Source: Microbispora catharanthi (GTDB lineage: Bacteria; Actinomycetota; Actinomycetes; Streptosporangiales; Streptosporangiaceae). Taken from it: a stretch of 64,000 nt of DNA. Below the pieces are notes generated by a model. It was given only the letters and a program-made list of their open reading frames with translations. It searched no databases and had not been told where the DNA came from. The DNA is taken from NCBI RefSeq assembly GCF_006334915.2, contig NZ_VDMA02000024.1, positions 1 to 64,000 on the forward strand, read 5' to 3'. The position numbers and the translations under genes were made by a program. Positions 61,821 through 64,000 of the stretch are shown one piece after another. Position 1 is the stretch's first letter, and every line of letters starts with the position of its first letter.

Positions 61821-62702
61821 TCAGCCCAGCGCGCGGCGGTAGAGCCAGAACACCCGCTCGGCGCGAGCGCCCACCGCCCGGGAGTAGAAGCGGAGCGGGC
61901 CCACCCAGCCGATCTGCGCGGACGTCTGCCCCGCGGCGGCCTGCTCGGCGAGGCAACGACGCAGCAGCACCCGGCCCACGCCGAGGCCACGGGCGGCCGC
62001 GGCCGTGCCCATCGGCCCGAACCACAGCGGCCGGGCGCCCCAGGCGGCGAAACCGAGGATCTCCCCGTCGCGCGACGCCCCGTCGCGGAAGGCATAGTGC
62101 AGGCCGGTCGCCTGCTCGGCCTCCCAGGCCCACTTGTCGTTCCACTGCTCGCGGACGAAGGCCGCGACCGCTCCGCGATTCCCCGCGGGGGCTGCGGCGA
62201 CGGTGACCCCGGCCGCGGCGAGCTTGGCCAGGTCGGCCTCGTGCTCGGCCTCGTCGTAGCGGGCCGGCAGGTCGGCCGTCATGTTCCAGGCCACGCGGTA
62301 CTGCTCGTACCCCAGGCTCTCGGCCAGGCAGGCGGCCGGGGTGTAGCGCACGTCGATCCCGGGCCAGGCGTAGCAGGGCGGGTTGCCGGCGAACCTCGCC
62401 TCGGCCGCGCCGTGCGCCCGCATCCACTCCTCGGCCGCGCCGACCAGCGCCCGCCCGATCCCTCGGCCCTGGGCGGCGGGGTCCACGGCGATCAGGTCGA
62501 TGTGACCGGCGCCGTCCGCGCCGATCGAGGTGAACACCACGCCGTCCCGGTCCGGCGTGGCCAGGGCCGTCCACGCCCGATCCCCCGGCGGGTCGGCCAG
62601 CCGCCGTACGACCAGCGCGGCGTCCTCGGCGTCGGCCCACAGCGCGGCGGTGGCCAGGCGCTCCAGCGTCTGGCCCGCCTCGACTGGAAGGATGTCCGTC
62701 AC
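61821..62702 (-). CDS. GNAT acetyltransferase with two GNAT domains
   Basis: GTG 62702 overlaps the ABC ATPase stop by four bases (GTGA). The 293-residue protein carries two acetyltransferase folds. The first has IDLIAVDPAAQGRGIGRALV (about 68-87; Q/RxxGxG form), then CYAWPGIDVRYTPAACLAES and LGYEQYRVAWNM. The second has WFGPMGTAAAARGLGVGRVL (about 228-247). Both acetyl-CoA loops look intact. A role in acetylating an amino sugar or muropeptide is suggested only by the surrounding muropeptide genes. The start codon overlap makes it part of the ABC transporter operon. Confidence 0.87.
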   Translation of the reverse strand: MTDILPVEAGQTLERLATAALWADAEDAALVVRRLADPPGDRAWTALATPDRDGVVFTSIGADGAGHIDLIAVDPAAQGRGIGRALVGAAEEWMRAHGAAEARFAGNPPCYAWPGIDVRYTPAACLAESLGYEQYRVAWNMTADLPARYDEAEHEADLAKLAAAGVTVAAAPAGNRGAVAAFVREQWNDKWAWEAEQATGLHYAFRDGASRDGEILGFAAWGARPLWFGPMGTAAAARGLGVGRVLLRRCLAEQAAAGQTSAQIGWVGPLRFYSRAVGARAERVFWLYRRALG

Positions 62703-63718
62703 TCGCCCACCCCCACCGGGATCACGCTGCGCCGCTTGGGGTGGAAGCAGGCGTACTCCTGCTCGGTCTCCTGTCCGGGCCCGCCGTCGCGGCCCAGCAC
62801 GGGCATCTCGTTCTCGCAGCGCTCGGTGCTGAACGGGCAGCGCCGGGCGAACAGGCAGCCGCCGTCGGGCTCTCCCTCCCGCTGCATCTCCCTCGGCACG
62901 ACCCGCTCGGCGCCCGGCCGTTCCAGGCCGTGCAACACCGGAATCGCCGACAGCAGCGACTGCGTGTACGGGTGGACCGGGTCCGCGATGATCTTCTCCG
63001 TGGCGCCCCGCTCGACGACCTGGCCGCGATACAGCACGTACAGCTCGCCGTCGTCGCCGATGTAGCGGGCGGTGGCGATGTCGTGGGTGATGAACAGCAC
63101 GCCCACGCCGAGGCGCTCGCGCAGGTCCTTCAGCAGGGCGAGGATGCCCAGCCGCAGCGACACGTCGATCATCGAGACGGCCTCGTCGGCGACGAGCACC
63201 TCGGGGTCCATGGTGAGCGCACGGGCGATCACCACGCGCTGGCGCATGCCGCCGGACAGCTGGTGGGGGTATCGCGGGAGCACGTAGCCGGGGTCGATGC
63301 CGACCATCGCCAGCAGTTCCGCGGCCCGCCCGTCGACCCACGACCTCGGGCGGCCCGTCTGCCGGGCGCGCAGCCGCAGCGGCGCCTCCAGCGTCTGGTG
63401 GATCGTCCGGGTGGGGTTGAGCGCCGAGTAGGGGTCCTGGTGGATGAGCTGGATGCGGCGGAAGTACGGCTGCCGCCTCCGGTGGCTCAGCGTGGACATC
63501 GGCACGCCGTCGATGACGATCTCGCCGGCGTCGTGGGTCTCCAACCCGGCGACGATCCGGCCGAGGGTGGTCTTGCCGCTGCCCGACTCGCCGATGAACG
63601 AGACGGCGCCGCCCTTGGCGATGGCGAAGTCCACGCCGCGCAGCGCGGGCACCTCCCGGGCGCCGAGCACGCCGCCGCGCTGCTTGAAGATCTTGGTGAT
63701 CCCGGTTCCCGTGATCAC
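62699..63718 (-). CDS. Oligopeptide-type ABC transporter ATPase (DppF/OppF)
   Basis: GTG 63718 overlaps the upstream ATPase stop by four bases (339 residues). Walker A is GESGSGKTT (43-51), the Q-loop is IQLIHQDPYSALNP, the signature LSGGMRQRVVIARAL (about 150-164) and Walker B VLVADEAVSMIDVS (DEA instead of the usual DEP). The C-terminal oligopeptide domain has CLFARRCPFSTERCE and YACFHP, the Cys-rich motif of these ATPases. It energises uptake of peptides or, given its neighbours, muropeptides. Its partner is the truncated ATPase at the right edge. Confidence 0.93.
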   Translation of the reverse strand: MITGTGITKIFKQRGGVLGAREVPALRGVDFAIAKGGAVSFIGESGSGKTTLGRIVAGLETHDAGEIVIDGVPMSTLSHRRRQPYFRRIQLIHQDPYSALNPTRTIHQTLEAPLRLRARQTGRPRSWVDGRAAELLAMVGIDPGYVLPRYPHQLSGGMRQRVVIARALTMDPEVLVADEAVSMIDVSLRLGILALLKDLRERLGVGVLFITHDIATARYIGDDGELYVLYRGQVVERGATEKIIADPVHPYTQSLLSAIPVLHGLERPGAERVVPREMQREGEPDGGCLFARRCPFSTERCENEMPVLGRDGGPGQETEQEYACFHPKRRSVIPVGVGE

Positions 63719-64000
63719 ACGAACTCCTTCCGCTTGACCAGGGTGAGGTGGCGGTCGGTGGCGTGGCAGGCGACGGTGCGGCCGTCCCGGTTGACGGACA
63801 TGGGCTCGTCGGTCTCGCACACCTCCATGCGCCGCTCGCAGCGCTCGCGGAACACGCAGCCCTGCTTGGGCAGCGTCCCGAGCGTCGGCGGGCGTCCCGG
63901 CAGCGCCCGGGCCAGCGACAGGTCGCCGGACAGACGCGGGATCGCCCTGATCAGGCCCTGGGTGTACGGGTGCCAGGCGTCCCCGAGCACCTCGGTCACC
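63715..64000 (-). CDS. Oligopeptide-type ABC transporter ATPase (DppD/OppD), 3' part only
   Basis: The window ends inside this gene; about 95 C-terminal residues are visible. They hold the oligopeptide-domain motif HPYTQGLIRAIPRLSG, CVFRERCERRMEVCE (Cys cluster) and ACHAT. The stop overlaps the next gene by four bases. The N-terminal ATPase core lies beyond the right edge, with permeases and a binding protein expected there. Confidence 0.9.
   Translation of the reverse strand, partial: VTEVLGDAWHPYTQGLIRAIPRLSGDLSLARALPGRPPTLGTLPKQGCVFRERCERRMEVCETDEPMSVNRDGRTVACHATDRHLTLVKRKEFV

Overview
The window is high-GC DNA with the gene density, GTG/TTG starts, Shine-Dalgarno spacing and gene families (RbpA, DUF3618, DUF1206, DUF58, calerythrin-like EF-hand protein, many TetR regulators) of a filamentous actinobacterium. 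Streptosporangiales (Nonomuraea/Streptosporangium-like) is my best guess, but this is inference from gene content. No rRNA, tRNA or CRISPR array was seen.

Layout. 1-6.7 kb: a giant secreted Rhs/YD-repeat protein whose C-terminal tip lies beyond the left edge. 6.7-8.6 kb: an IS481 transposase relic, a protein tyrosine phosphatase and an acetyltransferase. 8.7-15.1 kb: a beta-glucoside uptake and hydrolysis locus, with a LacI regulator facing a binding protein-permease-permease-GH1 operon; three copies of a GGAGAGCGCTCTCC-type operator tie them together. 15.3-17.5 kb: three overlapping genes for small membrane/coiled proteins (holin-like DUF1469 and DUF3618). 17.7-26.5 kb: metabolic and regulatory genes (TetR, methyltransferase, zinc dehydrogenase, TSUP exporter, DUF2268 protease, GH13 enzyme, two-component pair).

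26.5-37.3 kb is an accessory, decaying stretch. Intact small genes (TetR, two SDRs, YciI/DGPF proteins, MarR, flavin-binding PPOX protein, pentapeptide-like repeat protein) are interleaved with relics: an IS5 transposase tail, a MocR regulator without its HTH, half an MFS transporter, an internally deleted dihydrofolate-reductase-like gene, and probable 5' stubs of an oxidoreductase and an ECF sigma factor.

37.5-54.3 kb is more conserved: FabF-like synthase, a protein resembling a kinase N-lobe, the MoxR-DUF58-VWA operon, two overlapping RNA methyltransferase-type genes, calerythrin, a thioester reductase-like / fatty acyl-AMP ligase / acyl carrier protein operon, GDPD, a UMF1 transporter, rbpA with a SigR-type promoter, a tandem Usp, and a TetR-MMPL pair. 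54.5-56.1 kb is a second small island: two convergent genes that look like members of one unrecognised family flank a frame-broken region with a CDEF motif, followed by an AraC tail. 56.1-57.8 kb is an SDR/TetR divergent pair with two operators. 58.7-64 kb is a probable MurNAc/muropeptide recycling locus: MurQ, a serine hydrolase, a NamZ-type exo-muramidase, an acetyltransferase and oligopeptide-type ABC ATPases running off the right edge.
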